Shown piece by piece: positions 44,545-54,408 of a DNA stretch of 56,984 bases. Positions within the stretch are counted from its first letter, which is position 1. Every line of letters begins with the position of its first letter. The stretch comes from JBEKTY01 sp049515555 (GTDB taxonomy: Bacteria > Planctomycetota > Planctomycetia > Pirellulales > Thermoguttaceae). The position numbers and the translations under genes were made by a program. Under the pieces are notes generated by a model that saw nothing but the letters and a program-made list of their open reading frames with translations, was not told where the DNA came from and ran no database searches. The DNA lies in assembly GCA_049515555.1 (NCBI GenBank), contig JBEKTY010000031.1, forward strand, positions 1-56,984, written 5' to 3'.

Positions 44545-44617
44545 CGTCCATGACGGACACCGAAACTCGATGGACCAGCATCGGAAATATCAATCTATCC
44601 GAAGGGGATCCAAGACG

Positions 44618-46630
44618 ATGTTATCGATGAAACAGAGTGTTGCGCTGGCCACGGTTGTTCTTGGCCTGGGCTCGCCATACCGCGTCAGCGGCGATGGCCC
44701 CGCGCCTGCCTCCCGGGCCCGTCTTGCCCGTTTGCCGCTGGGAAGCGTCACGGCACAGGGATGGCTGAAGACGCAGCTCCAGCGTAATAAGGCCGGCATG
44801 GGCGGCCATCTCGACGAGCTCGAGCCGGAGATGATCGGCAAGCCGTTCGTGGACCGGAACCATTGTTCGCCCGTTTGTCCCGGCTGGAGCGGAGAGATTT
44901 CGGGGACCTATTGGACGGGGCTGGTGCAATTGGCGTTTGCGCTGGATGACGGGCAGTTGAAGAGCAAGGCCCGCAAATGGGTCACTGCCACGCTCGCCTT
45001 GCAGGAGGAGGACGGCTACCTGGGCAGCTACCGCAAAACGGAGAATCGCCTGGAGGATTATAGTGCATGGTCGGCGAACTGGTGTTACCGCGCGTTGCTG
45101 CATTGGTACGACGCCACCGGTGACGAAGCCGTACTGCGCGCCGTGCACCGTGGCCTGTTGTGGTTTGTCAAGCATTGGGACGGCGACAATAAGACTTCGT
45201 ATGCGGGTCCGGTCCTCATGGAGTCGATGATCGCCGTTTATCTGAAGACGGGCGACGTGCGTCTCTATCATTGGTGCCTCGATTACCTGCGATGGCTTGA
45301 CCGGCATGACCAATTCCACCATGGCATGGCGTCGTTGCAGCGAGTCGCGCTCGAATACAACGAGGACCATGTTGTCGCCTTCGGCGAGAACGCGAAGCAT
45401 CCCGCACTGATCTATGCGGCGGGAGGGCCGCCGGAATACCTGGCGGCCTCGCGCCACGGAATTGAACAAGTCATGGCGAAATGCTGGCAGTGTACCGGGG
45501 CACCTGCCTCCAATTTCGAGTACCTTTCGCCGCCGTCGGCAGTCCACGGCACCGAGTACTGCAATTGTTCCACCTATCTGAACACTTTCTCCTGGATGGC
45601 GGCGATTACCGGCGATGCTTGCTACGGTGACTTCATGGAACGCATCTTGTTCAACGCTGCGCAAGCCGCCCGCAAGAAGGACGAGCGGGCGATCGCCTAC
45701 ATGAGCTCTCCCAACCAGGTGCAGGCCACCATGGACTCCTGCCTGTTCTCGAACGACAACTCGTTTGAGGTCTATGCGCCCGCCGTGCACGTGGCTTGTT
45801 GTCCGGTCCAGTCGGTCCGCATCTATCCGGAGTACGTCCGCGGCTTGTGCATGCGCGACGAGGCCGAAAACCTGTTTCTGCCCGCTTACGGGCCTTGTGC
45901 GGCACAGTTCGTCTCGGCCGCCGGCCCCCGCGTCACGATCCGGGAGGAGACTGCCTATCCTTTCGATGAAACCGTTACGCTTCGCATCAGGGCCTCGACT
46001 CCCTGGCGGCGTACCCTGATGCTCAAGATTCCAGCCTGGTGCAAAGCGTACTGCGTCAAGCTGAACGGCCTCGAAGTGCGGGGGCCCGTCGCGGCAAGCG
46101 GTTACCTGCCCGTCGAGCACACGTGGCATGATGACCAAGTGACCATACGCTTTGAAATGACGCCCAAGGTCGTGGCGGTCGACGACGTGTATTTCGCCAA
46201 GGAGCCGTTGCGCGCCGTCGAGTGCGGGCCGCTGGTGTTCGCCCTCCGCCTGCCCGAACATTGGACGGCGATCAAGGGGACTCCGCTCACTGCACTGCCG
46301 AAGGAGTGGTCCTGGTACGAGGTGTCGTCCGTGGCGAAAGACAAGCCGGCGCCTCCGCCGTTTTATGCCCTGAGCCTTGACGAGCTGGCGCGGAAGCCCA
46401 TCGTCAAGCGGCGGTGCGAGTCGGCATATCCCTGGGACGACAGCCCGCTGAAGTTGGCGGTGCCTATGCACCGCTCGACTCACGCCTATCCGCCGTTCCG
46501 CGACGCGCAGAAACACACCTTGCTGGGGTATGGCAACCCTGTAACGGCCGACGCCGCAAGCGAGCTTGTCGAGTTAGTTCCCATCGGATGCACCACGCTG
46601 CGATTAACGTGTTTTCCCGTGTGCAAGTAG
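44618..46630 (+). CDS. GH127-type beta-L-arabinofuranosidase (DUF1680)
   Basis: 670 residues from the ATG at 44618 (AAGGGG upstream; another ATG three codons on is possible). A signal peptide is followed by a helical (alpha/alpha)6 barrel: GEISGTYWTGLVQLAFALDD, GYLGSYRKTENRLEDYSAWS and EYCNCSTYLNTF. The cysteine-zinc active site is present as Glu313, Cys315 (TEYCNC) and Cys394-Cys395 (HVACCPVQSVRIYPEY), as in the retaining beta-L-arabinofuranosidase family. It should release L-arabinofuranose from pectin or extensin glycans. The C-terminal third is beta-sandwich. A divergent promoter lies upstream. Confidence 0.92.
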   Translation: MLSMKQSVALATVVLGLGSPYRVSGDGPAPASRARLARLPLGSVTAQGWLKTQLQRNKAGMGGHLDELEPEMIGKPFVDRNHCSPVCPGWSGEISGTYWTGLVQLAFALDDGQLKSKARKWVTATLALQEEDGYLGSYRKTENRLEDYSAWSANWCYRALLHWYDATGDEAVLRAVHRGLLWFVKHWDGDNKTSYAGPVLMESMIAVYLKTGDVRLYHWCLDYLRWLDRHDQFHHGMASLQRVALEYNEDHVVAFGENAKHPALIYAAGGPPEYLAASRHGIEQVMAKCWQCTGAPASNFEYLSPPSAVHGTEYCNCSTYLNTFSWMAAITGDACYGDFMERILFNAAQAARKKDERAIAYMSSPNQVQATMDSCLFSNDNSFEVYAPAVHVACCPVQSVRIYPEYVRGLCMRDEAENLFLPAYGPCAAQFVSAAGPRVTIREETAYPFDETVTLRIRASTPWRRTLMLKIPAWCKAYCVKLNGLEVRGPVAASGYLPVEHTWHDDQVTIRFEMTPKVVAVDDVYFAKEPLRAVECGPLVFALRLPEHWTAIKGTPLTALPKEWSWYEVSSVAKDKPAPPPFYALSLDELARKPIVKRRCESAYPWDDSPLKLAVPMHRSTHAYPPFRDAQKHTLLGYGNPVTADAASELVELVPIGCTTLRLTCFPVCK

Positions 46631-46828
46631 GAAGGGATTTGTGCCCTGAAAAGGCGGGCAAGAGATCGGTCGATTCGTGATGTCAAGGTCCGCGCTGGCA
46701 TGATGGATCCCTCGACTCTTGGCGGCCCGGGCGACAGCGGGTCGTCCCATTCGACGTCGGGTGTCGAACGCTCCCCTGCATTGGTCGGGCATCACCGCCG
46801 GGATGTGAGAAGTTGACAGGAGACGATT

Positions 46829-49800
46829 ATGCTTGCGGTTCAATCCTGGTCGCTGGCACGCTGGCGACGTTGCGCGAAAGACGTGCGGTTCACGCTGTTC
46901 ATGCTTTTTGCACCGCTGATCTCGGCGGCCCTCGCTGGCGGCGACGAAACGCCGGCCGCTTTGCCACCGGAGGAACCCGATCGTCTTCTGATGATTGACC
47001 AAGCTTATCAGGGGCGCATTCGAATGCCGCCGCTGCTGCGAGAGGAATTGGAATCGGCCGGTTGGACGAGAATCTCTTACGTCAAATGGCAGGAGCTTTC
47101 GCCGGCGATCTTGCGGCAGGCGCGGGCCGTGGTGATCGACTGCCTGCCGATGCAATTGATCGTGACCGACGAGGATCGCGCCCTGGCAGACTTGTTGGTT
47201 GACTACGTGCGTCAGGGCGGCGGGCTGCTGATGACGCAAAGGGCGTCGCAAATGCCTGTGGGTGAACTGATGCTTCCCAACCTGGTGGCCTGTCGCTTCG
47301 GCACGCGAATACTCTTGGAAGAAGTCCAATCCGATCCCGCCCGCACCAGGTCGCTTGGCCCTTGGGGACCGGATCAATACACCTTCACCGATCGCGTATT
47401 CGAGCCGGTCAAGGAAGGCGTGCGGGGCGTGTGCTACCAATCGAGCGTCGGCACGCTTTCGCTTTACGGGGTGCTGCCGTTTCTGCCCGATGCCCCCTGG
47501 CGCGTCGTGCTTTCGGCCGGGCCGAAATCGAAGAGCGTCGTCAATCCGATCGGCCTGGAGGAGATCGACAAGGAGATGCGGTCGGCCGGTTTCGAGTCGG
47601 ACGTGCCGCTGGCCGGCGTGCGGGAGTTCGGCAAAGGCCGCGTCGCATACGTCGGCATGGCGAACTACAACATTTTCGCGCGGGAATTGGGCAACGAAGA
47701 GGGCGCGAAAACCTACGAAACCTATATGACCAAGGGCTGGCAGGGCTGCCCCAGCGATCAACTGACGTTCTATCTGAACACGCTGCGCTGGATTTCGGCC
47801 CACGCCGACGCGCTCGCCGGCACAGAGCTAAGGCTGGCCAGTGTCAAGCCGGTCAAGCGATCGACCGCCTGGAAGCTGCACCGCGGCGTGATCGGGCCGC
47901 GAACGATCTATAGCACCGGCACAAGCTCGCCGGAGGAATACGTGGCCAAGGCGAAATCGCTCGGCCTGGACTTCATGGTCTTCCTCGAGGATTTCGCCGC
48001 GCTGAAGCCCAGCGGGTTCGAAAACCTCAAGGCCGATTGCCGCCGCCTTTCCACCGAGACTTTTCTGGTCTTGCCCGGCTTCACCTATCAAAACACCGAC
48101 GGCAACTACGAGTTCGTCTTCAGCGATTCGCTGCAACTGCCGTCGGCCATGCTGACCGACCGCACCGGCAAACGGATGAAGGCAACTTCACGAGACGAAT
48201 CGAACCCCTGCACGGGGCTCCATTATACCTACAGCCTGCTCGGCTTCGAGAACACCGCCGGCTGGTGGAATTTCTCGCGAAATCCTTATCCCTCGTACGA
48301 TGCCCGCAACGTCGATTCGATGGCCGTGGTCACGCAGGAGGAGGGGAAGATCATTGACCGCGACCTCTCCGGCTACGCAATCAATAACCGCAACAGCCAA
48401 GCGCTCTATCCCTTTGCCCTGCTGTTGGCCCGCAGCGCCGCCGAACTGGAGGGTGCGAGCGACGGAAGCTGCTACGTCAACATCATCGGTGCCAACGGGA
48501 TCCAGCAGATCGGCAAGACGCTGACAAGCTACGACGGGCGGGCCGACATCCATCTGTATCCGCTAGTCCCGCCGTTCGGCCAGACCTCGATCACCAACGG
48601 CCCGGTGATCGAGCTGGTAATGCCGCGGGCCGACGTCGACTCCAGCAGCGATCTGTTCCATATAGAACTCCAACGCTGGCCGTTGGCGCTCTCGGTGACC
48701 ACCGAAAAGGGCCTCAAAGAAGTCAAACTGATCGACGGCGACGCGGTCGTGCGCCGCTTTCTGCCGCAAGGTCAGAAGGCTTTTTCCTTCAAGACCTCCA
48801 TCGCCAAGGAGCGGCAAAAGGACCTCTGGGTCCACGCCATCGACATGCGGGGCCGCGAGGCCATCAGCCGGGCGATCAACTGCAATTCCTGGATCCTCCG
48901 CGAATATCAGTGCGCCGACCGGAACAACCAGTTGCTCAGCAGCTTCCAGAAGCGGCCCGACGGGAGCCTTTTCTTGATCGCTTACGGCGGCACCACGGCC
49001 ACCCCCGACAAAGGCCCTTGGAACGGCCGCATTCAGCCGGTCGGCTGCTTCGTGTTCGACAAGAAGCTCGGCGTGGGCGCGTTTCCCTTCGACGGTGGAC
49101 CCGAGCAGCATCCCCAGTGCGGGATGAATCCCTATCTAGTCTATGACGGCAAAACGCCTAAGAACGTCGGCTGGCTGAACCAGCTCGTGGCCGACCGCGA
49201 GGGCGCCCCGCACGTCCGGCCGCACCGTGTGGTGGCCTCATCCGAAGTTCTGATCGGCGAGAGGGTGCTCGACGGCGTGTTTCCGCTTTCGGCCGAACCG
49301 GTCATCCATGTCTGGCACTCGCTCTATCCGGTGGCGCCGTCACAATATCTGAAGACCACCGGCCGCGTCGCGTTCTACCTGGTCAAGGTGGACGGCGTGG
49401 CGTTCTATCTGTGGGACCAGTCGATCGAGCTTCTGCAAGACGTGCCCACGCCGGCTTCGCCGGCGTCGTTCTTTCACGTCGGCAATATCGGCAACAACGG
49501 CGGCAAAGAGCGGATCGTCGTCAGCGGTCAAAGGGTGGAGCAAGGCGACGCCAACCCCTATCCCCTCCGAACATACGCGTTCAACCGGGGCGATTACGTC
49601 GGGTTCTTGAAGAACCCCTTTGGCTCGCTGGCCGTCTATAGCCTCACTGACGGTTTGGTCCTCAGCGGCGACGGCGTCAACTTTGGCGTGGGCATCAAAC
49701 CGACGGCCCCGGTGATGAAGGCCGGCACGAAGCTACGCGTACGGCTGCTGATGGCGGGCATGCATCGCCTGGTGGCCGATCCCGCCGCGCTGGCCGCCAG

Positions 49801-50323
49801 AATCCGTTCCGATTATGGCCTTCTGGGCGCACCCTCATACAGCGTCGAGGCTCAAGCCGGCAAGGTGGTAGACCAGCAGTATGTTCTAACGCTGGCAGCC
49901 GCTCCGGAAGGCTGTTTCCGTGGGCGCGTGCGCGGCCTGGCCGCCCTGCCGGGTAATCTTGGCTGCGCGGTCCGAGGGATGAACGACCGCTGGACCGCCT
50001 GGTTCCAACGCCAGGGCAAGGAGATCAAGACCCGGACCTTGCCCGTCGAGGAGTCCACGACCTACGCCGTGCTGCGCGACGACGACGAGGGCCAGTCCCT
50101 CTTCATCGGCCACCCGATTGTCGCCGACCGGTCGGAGCTGGTCTTGAATAGCGCGCGGAGCGAGGACGGCAAGCGATGGCTGCTTGAGGTCCACAATCCG
50201 ACCGACGGCATGATTCAGAGCGAAGTCAGCAGTTCGCCGCACGTCAAAACGGTTCGTTTTCACGAGACTATGCGGATTGAGCCGGGCACATCGCTGCTTC
50301 GAGAGTTGGAACCAGCACAATAA
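46829..50323 (+). CDS. Large exported protein, amidotransferase-like plus PHP-like domains
   Basis: 1,164 residues, with AGGAGAC six bases before the ATG. The N-terminal signal segment (FTLFMLFAPLISAALAGGDE) follows a charged 20-residue start. Residues about 45-340 look like a ThuA/glutamine-amidotransferase-like Rossmann domain (RLLMIDQAYQGRIRMPPLLR, DYVRQGGGLLMTQRASQM). From about 350 a PHP-barrel-like region (KLHRGVIGPRTIYSTGTSSP, KAKSLGLDFMVFLEDFAALK) has no canonical HxH metal pair, so phosphoesterase activity is unlikely. The rest is beta-rich (LEVHNPTDGMIQSEV at the end). It follows the GH127 gene by 199 bp and precedes the Gfo/Idh gene by 12 bp. Function unknown; a carbohydrate-active role is inferred from context. 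Confidence 0.7.
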   Translation: MLAVQSWSLARWRRCAKDVRFTLFMLFAPLISAALAGGDETPAALPPEEPDRLLMIDQAYQGRIRMPPLLREELESAGWTRISYVKWQELSPAILRQARAVVIDCLPMQLIVTDEDRALADLLVDYVRQGGGLLMTQRASQMPVGELMLPNLVACRFGTRILLEEVQSDPARTRSLGPWGPDQYTFTDRVFEPVKEGVRGVCYQSSVGTLSLYGVLPFLPDAPWRVVLSAGPKSKSVVNPIGLEEIDKEMRSAGFESDVPLAGVREFGKGRVAYVGMANYNIFARELGNEEGAKTYETYMTKGWQGCPSDQLTFYLNTLRWISAHADALAGTELRLASVKPVKRSTAWKLHRGVIGPRTIYSTGTSSPEEYVAKAKSLGLDFMVFLEDFAALKPSGFENLKADCRRLSTETFLVLPGFTYQNTDGNYEFVFSDSLQLPSAMLTDRTGKRMKATSRDESNPCTGLHYTYSLLGFENTAGWWNFSRNPYPSYDARNVDSMAVVTQEEGKIIDRDLSGYAINNRNSQALYPFALLLARSAAELEGASDGSCYVNIIGANGIQQIGKTLTSYDGRADIHLYPLVPPFGQTSITNGPVIELVMPRADVDSSSDLFHIELQRWPLALSVTTEKGLKEVKLIDGDAVVRRFLPQGQKAFSFKTSIAKERQKDLWVHAIDMRGREAISRAINCNSWILREYQCADRNNQLLSSFQKRPDGSLFLIAYGGTTATPDKGPWNGRIQPVGCFVFDKKLGVGAFPFDGGPEQHPQCGMNPYLVYDGKTPKNVGWLNQLVADREGAPHVRPHRVVASSEVLIGERVLDGVFPLSAEPVIHVWHSLYPVAPSQYLKTTGRVAFYLVKVDGVAFYLWDQSIELLQDVPTPASPASFFHVGNIGNNGGKERIVVSGQRVEQGDANPYPLRTYAFNRGDYVGFLKNPFGSLAVYSLTDGLVLSGDGVNFGVGIKPTAPVMKAGTKLRVRLLMAGMHRLVADPAALAARIRSDYGLLGAPSYSVEAQAGKVVDQQYVLTLAAAPEGCFRGRVRGLAALPGNLGCAVRGMNDRWTAWFQRQGKEIKTRTLPVEESTTYAVLRDDDEGQSLFIGHPIVADRSELVLNSARSEDGKRWLLEVHNPTDGMIQSEVSSSPHVKTVRFHETMRIEPGTSLLRELEPAQ

Positions 50324-50334
50324 AGGAGAATCGG

Positions 50335-51603
50335 ATGAAGGTTGAGAAAGGGCGACTGAGCCGGCGCCGCTTCCTCGGCGGCGTGGGGATGGGATTCGCC
50401 GTACCGACGTTGATCGCGAGCCGCGCGGTCGGCGGAGCCGAACAGCGGCCGCCGAGCGAACGCGTTGTGGCGGCTCTGGTGGGGTGCGGCGGGCGAGGAA
50501 TGGCCCTCTTGTCCATTCACGACGATCCGCGCTGCGCCGTGGCGGCGGTATGCGACGTGGATTTTCAGCGGCTGGCGGCCGCTAGAGACCGGATTGGCAG
50601 GTGCGACGGTTACCAGGACTTCCGCCGCATTCTCGATCGCCAGGATATCGACGCCGTGCTCATCGGCACGCCCGACCACTGGCATGCCGCGATTACCATC
50701 ATGGCCTGCCAGGCCGGCAAGGACGTTTACTGCGAGAAGCCGCTGTGCCGCACGGTCGCCGAAGGCCGGAAGATGGTCGAGGCGGCGCGCCGCTACGGCC
50801 GCGTGGTCCAGATGGGAACTCAGTACCGTTCGATCGCCCGGAGCCGGCAGGCGTGCGAGTGGGTCCGCAACGGCCGGCTGGGGAAGGTCCACACGGTTCG
50901 GATGTCTCACCCCAATAATCCTGTGCACCCCTGCCAGCCTCCGGTTCCCGTGCCGCCGCACCTGGATTGGGACTTGTGGCTGGGGCCGGCGCCCTGGGCC
51001 GCGTATCATCCGGCGAGGTGCCACTTCACGTTTCGTTATTTCGACGACTACGGGGGCGGTGCGATCGCCGACAACGGGGTGCACATGTTCAGCGTTGTGT
51101 CCTGGGCTCTGGGCGCAGACCGCACCGGCCCCGTCTCGATCGAGGCATCCGGGGTCCAGCGGCCGAACAACCTCTACGACGTGCCGGTCGAGATGCGCGT
51201 GCGTTATGAGTTCGTCGACCCGCCGTGCACGGTCCTCTGGGAGCAGCCGGGGGGCGGTGGCTTGAACCTGGACTTCGTCGGCGACCAGGCGACGCTGAGC
51301 GGTTTCTGGGATTTCCGGATTACGAAGGGCCAGGCCGATCTCTCGCCGACCCGCCCCAGCGAGCTGCGCCTGGAGCAAAGCGACAGCCACTCGGACAACT
51401 GGCTGCAGTGCATCGCCACGCGCCGGCTACCGGTCATGGACGTCGAGATCGGCCACCGGGTAACGTGCTGGAGTCATCTGGGCAACATCGCTTATCGCCT
51501 CCGCCGCAAGCTGCGTTGGGACCCGGCCGCCGAACGTTTTCTTGACGACCCCGAGGCCAACCGTATGCTGCAGGTGGCGTACCGCGAACCGTGGCGGCCG
51601 TGA
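50335..51603 (+). CDS. Gfo/Idh/MocA-family oxidoreductase with Tat signal
   Basis: 422 residues, AAGGAGA before the ATG. The twin-arginine signal (RRRFLGGVGMGFAVPTLIAS) exports it with its nucleotide cofactor. The Rossmann GCGGRGMALL (50-59) and the family's catalytic EKP (Lys135 in YCEKPLCRT) are intact, followed by the C-terminal alpha/beta domain (YFDDYGGGAIADNGVHMFSV). It should oxidise or epimerise a sugar using NAD(P). The coding region lies 12 bp after the previous gene. Tat-exported enzymes of this family are common in Planctomycetes near sugar-degrading genes. Confidence 0.93.
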   Translation: MKVEKGRLSRRRFLGGVGMGFAVPTLIASRAVGGAEQRPPSERVVAALVGCGGRGMALLSIHDDPRCAVAAVCDVDFQRLAAARDRIGRCDGYQDFRRILDRQDIDAVLIGTPDHWHAAITIMACQAGKDVYCEKPLCRTVAEGRKMVEAARRYGRVVQMGTQYRSIARSRQACEWVRNGRLGKVHTVRMSHPNNPVHPCQPPVPVPPHLDWDLWLGPAPWAAYHPARCHFTFRYFDDYGGGAIADNGVHMFSVVSWALGADRTGPVSIEASGVQRPNNLYDVPVEMRVRYEFVDPPCTVLWEQPGGGGLNLDFVGDQATLSGFWDFRITKGQADLSPTRPSELRLEQSDSHSDNWLQCIATRRLPVMDVEIGHRVTCWSHLGNIAYRLRRKLRWDPAAERFLDDPEANRMLQVAYREPWRP

Positions 51604-51640
51604 ACCAGTCACCGTCAAGAAGCCTCTGCCAAAGAGTCTC

Positions 51641-51835
51641 CTAGAGCCGCACCACGCCCGCCCAATCGTCAACTTTCGCAATTGCGTTACCGCGAGGCTG
51701 GTCTTCGGCGCGACGCTGGAAAAGGCCTGGTCGGTGACGTGGACGTGCCGCGTGGCGATCCCCTGCGCCTCGAAGTTCTTCGTTGCAGGCGCCGACCACG
51801 CTGATTCTCGGCGTCCGCACGGAGGTTTGGGACAT
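51641..51835 (-). pseudogene. Small unrecognised frame, probably frameshifted
   Basis: 64 residues from the ATG at 51835, with a good site (AGGGGAG) about seven bases upstream. It starts MSQTSVRTPRISVVGACN, which looks like real coding sequence, then becomes arginine-rich. A shifted frame of the same stretch reads FEAQGIATRHVHVTDQAF and SSVAPKTSLAVTQLRKLTIG, more protein-like, so a single frameshift after about residue 18 is likely. I do not recognise the family. It lies antisense in the gap after the Gfo/Idh gene; the rest of that gap (51836-52121) holds only a promoter. Confidence 0.4.
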
Positions 51836-52002
51836 GGCATTCTCCCCTGACCTTGGCGTACTATGAAATTCGCTGGCCCAGTACAAAAGGTCCACGCCGG
51901 CCCGCCGGTATGAGAGACGGCAAACGGGTCCTAATGCGGCGACCGATGGCCCTCAGGAGAAACGAGGAAGGGGTCAAAACGGTGGCAAAGGCAGACCGGC
52001 AG

Positions 52003-52032
52003 TTGCAATCAGGGGAAGCCGCGCGCTAGAAT
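52003..52032 (+). promoter_or_regulatory. Candidate sigma-70-like promoter for the gene pair at 52122
   Basis: TTGCAA (52003-52008) and TAGAAT (52027-52032) are separated by 18 nt, about 89 nt before the ATG at 52122. The -10 element matches 5 of 6 bases. Confidence 0.5.
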
Positions 52033-52121
52033 TCCTGCCAGTTCCTCGGCGAACCGTGGCAGGTCGGGTGGCCTGCACGCTTGGCTTTCCGACCAAAGGG
52101 TCGGCCCGAAAGGACAGTCAC

Positions 52122-54398
52122 ATGTTCCCGGTACCGACAGCCGCCGGCCGTTTCCCGGCAGGAAGAGGCCCCCTGTTGTGTGCGGCCATCGTAGTATCAT
52201 TGGGCTCGCTCGGTCTCGCAGGCGTGGCGACAGCAGAGCCGGCAGCGGGCCCGCGCGACCTTTCGGGTTGGCGTGGCGGCATCGGCATCGCTTTCGGCAC
52301 GCCCTCCCGCGACATCGCGGACGTGACCGAGATGGGCTACGAGATCATCTGGGGTGGGGAGGACCCGCGCGCCGTCAGGGCACTGGGCCTCTCCGTCTTT
52401 CACTACTGGAATAGCATCGTCGAGACCTCGCTGAAGGGCTCCGGCTATGACTTCAGCCGGATGGCCGACAAGGAGCAGGCCTCGAAGCTGGCCTTCGACG
52501 CGTGGACCGAGCGGGCCTACGGCGTGAAGGGCCTCTCGAAGTACGCCAAGGTGCATTATCACCCCAAGGGAGACTACGGCGACGTCTACGGCAGCATGGA
52601 CCTGTCGTCCGAGAACGAGCTGGTGAAGGCCGTGATCACCAGGTACATGCAAGGGTTCGAGAAGGACGGCATCGTCCACGGCGGCATCGGCCTGGACAAC
52701 GCCGGCAACGTGCCCCGGGAGTTCCTCGATGCGCTGGCCTGCCGGCTGAACGCCCGCGGCCTGGGCATCGCCGCCAACGGTTGCCCGGACCAGTACCTCG
52801 CCTACATCGACTTCTTCGGCAACGAGGGCTTCCCATTCTCCATCGACTTCGCCCGCCGGGCGCGCCGCAACGGTCTTCGCGGTATCCTGGGCGAGTTTAC
52901 CATGCAACACCTCTCCGGCGGCGAGTTGGACGCTTACCTGAAAAACAAGCTCTTCAACGGGATTGTCTTCTTCGGCTACACCAATGGCGGCACCGCCGCC
53001 GGGGCGGGCTACTCGGAGTACTGTTCGCGGCCGGACGTGTACGACCACCATCGCTGGGTGCTGCGCAAGCTGGTCCCGATCTCCCGCGCCATGCAGCGTG
53101 CCGGTCGCCAGAGCGACCCCGCCGCCAAGCTCACATCGGCCACGGCACGCGCCGGCCAATCCGCCGCGACGTCGGCCGGAGCGACCGTCGACGCCGAAGG
53201 CAAGGTGGAGGAAACGAAACGGCCGGAGGCCGGACTGGACCGCATCACGGGGCGCTCGCCGGAAACCTCGCCGCTGGTTGTCCGCTACGGACGCGACATC
53301 GCCGACGGCGTTTACCTCTTTGTGGACTCCGGCCGGCCGGAGGAGGTGGCTTGCGACGCGCAGAAGCTCGCCGTGCGGAAAGACACCCTCGTGTTTGACG
53401 AGTTCGCCGGGCGCGTGTTAAAAGCGAAGCTCGCCGCAGGCGTCCTTGCTTTCAAGACCACCGAGGGCCCCAGCGTGGTGCAGTTGGGCAGCGCGTCGAC
53501 CATCGCGAAAAGTATGCTGGCGCGCACGGCGGAAAGTCTCCGTTTGCAGCTCGCTCAGCGAGCGTTGGATCGCGAACTGGGCACGCGATTTCCGTACAAG
53601 GCATGGTCGCGGTTCTGCCAGGGCGGGAAGTGGGACGCCACCGTGGCCCACAGCGGCAAAGGCAGTCTGGCAGTCGTAGGCGGCACCTACACCGCCACCA
53701 TGCCTCAGTGGAAGTACTTCAACCGCCAGGGCGCGGCGCAGTTCGTCTCGTTGGACCAGGTTGCTCCCCAACCAATCGTGGCGCGCGCCTTCAGCAAGGC
53801 CCGAGGAGTCGCTGCTTCCGAGGAAATCGTCCTCGACACTCCAGCCGCGCGCCGGCGTCACTTCGACGCCCGCGAGGGCCATGCCTACTGTATGCACCTC
53901 TACCTGGATTACCAGGATGGCAAGTGGCCCGAGGTGCATACCGTGCCTTTTTCGCCCGGCACCCATGACTGGGAGGAGAAGTGCGTCCGCGTGGTACCCG
54001 TCCGCCCGGTGAAAACGGCCATGGTTCTGCTGGAATTCCACCAGCCTCAGGGCGTCGCATGGTTCGACGACGTTTCGCTCTCCAGCGGGGAGAGGGGCGA
54101 TCACAACCTGTTGGCCGTCCCCGGTTTTGAGGAGCAAGACCCGGCCGCCGTCCAGGCGCAGGCGATCGGCGCGGAGTACGAGAAGCAGGTACAGTCGTTG
54201 CTCAGGTCGGTGGAAGTTTCCGCGAACTCGGCCACTGCGGCGAGCGCGCTGCCGGCGCTCGAAAAACAGGTAGACGTTTTGGCCGCCTCAGTGACGGGCA
54301 AGGGCCTGGCATCCTACTTCCCTCGCGAGCTTTGCGACCTGAACGGCGTACGGGAGGAGCTGGGGCTGTGCATGCGATTGTTGGCCGCACGAAGGTGA
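52122..54398 (+). CDS. Exported TIM-barrel protein, putative glycoside hydrolase
   Basis: 758 residues from the ATG at 52122 (AAGGAC six bases upstream). Signal peptide LLCAAIVVSLGSLGLAGVAT, ending near AEPAA. The N-terminal barrel-like part has GGIGIAFGTPSRDIADVTEM, GGIGLDNAGNVPREFLDALA (Asp192) and FPFSIDFARRARRNGLRGIL, the pattern of hypothetical glycosidases. The C-terminus has a jelly-roll module with AYCMHLYLDYQDG, SPGTHDWEEKCVRVVPV and GVAWFDDVSLSSG, which the next gene shares. Family unassigned. It lies 11 bp before the related gene, so the two are co-transcribed. Confidence 0.72.
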   Translation: MFPVPTAAGRFPAGRGPLLCAAIVVSLGSLGLAGVATAEPAAGPRDLSGWRGGIGIAFGTPSRDIADVTEMGYEIIWGGEDPRAVRALGLSVFHYWNSIVETSLKGSGYDFSRMADKEQASKLAFDAWTERAYGVKGLSKYAKVHYHPKGDYGDVYGSMDLSSENELVKAVITRYMQGFEKDGIVHGGIGLDNAGNVPREFLDALACRLNARGLGIAANGCPDQYLAYIDFFGNEGFPFSIDFARRARRNGLRGILGEFTMQHLSGGELDAYLKNKLFNGIVFFGYTNGGTAAGAGYSEYCSRPDVYDHHRWVLRKLVPISRAMQRAGRQSDPAAKLTSATARAGQSAATSAGATVDAEGKVEETKRPEAGLDRITGRSPETSPLVVRYGRDIADGVYLFVDSGRPEEVACDAQKLAVRKDTLVFDEFAGRVLKAKLAAGVLAFKTTEGPSVVQLGSASTIAKSMLARTAESLRLQLAQRALDRELGTRFPYKAWSRFCQGGKWDATVAHSGKGSLAVVGGTYTATMPQWKYFNRQGAAQFVSLDQVAPQPIVARAFSKARGVAASEEIVLDTPAARRRHFDAREGHAYCMHLYLDYQDGKWPEVHTVPFSPGTHDWEEKCVRVVPVRPVKTAMVLLEFHQPQGVAWFDDVSLSSGERGDHNLLAVPGFEEQDPAAVQAQAIGAEYEKQVQSLLRSVEVSANSATAASALPALEKQVDVLAASVTGKGLASYFPRELCDLNGVREELGLCMRLLAARR

Positions 54399-54408
54399 GG
54401 ACCTGAAC

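Noticed and set aside
44621..46516. 631-codon antisense frame over the GH127 gene
   Set aside because: Opposite strand of a gene with clear active-site cysteines; the translation shows no family pattern.
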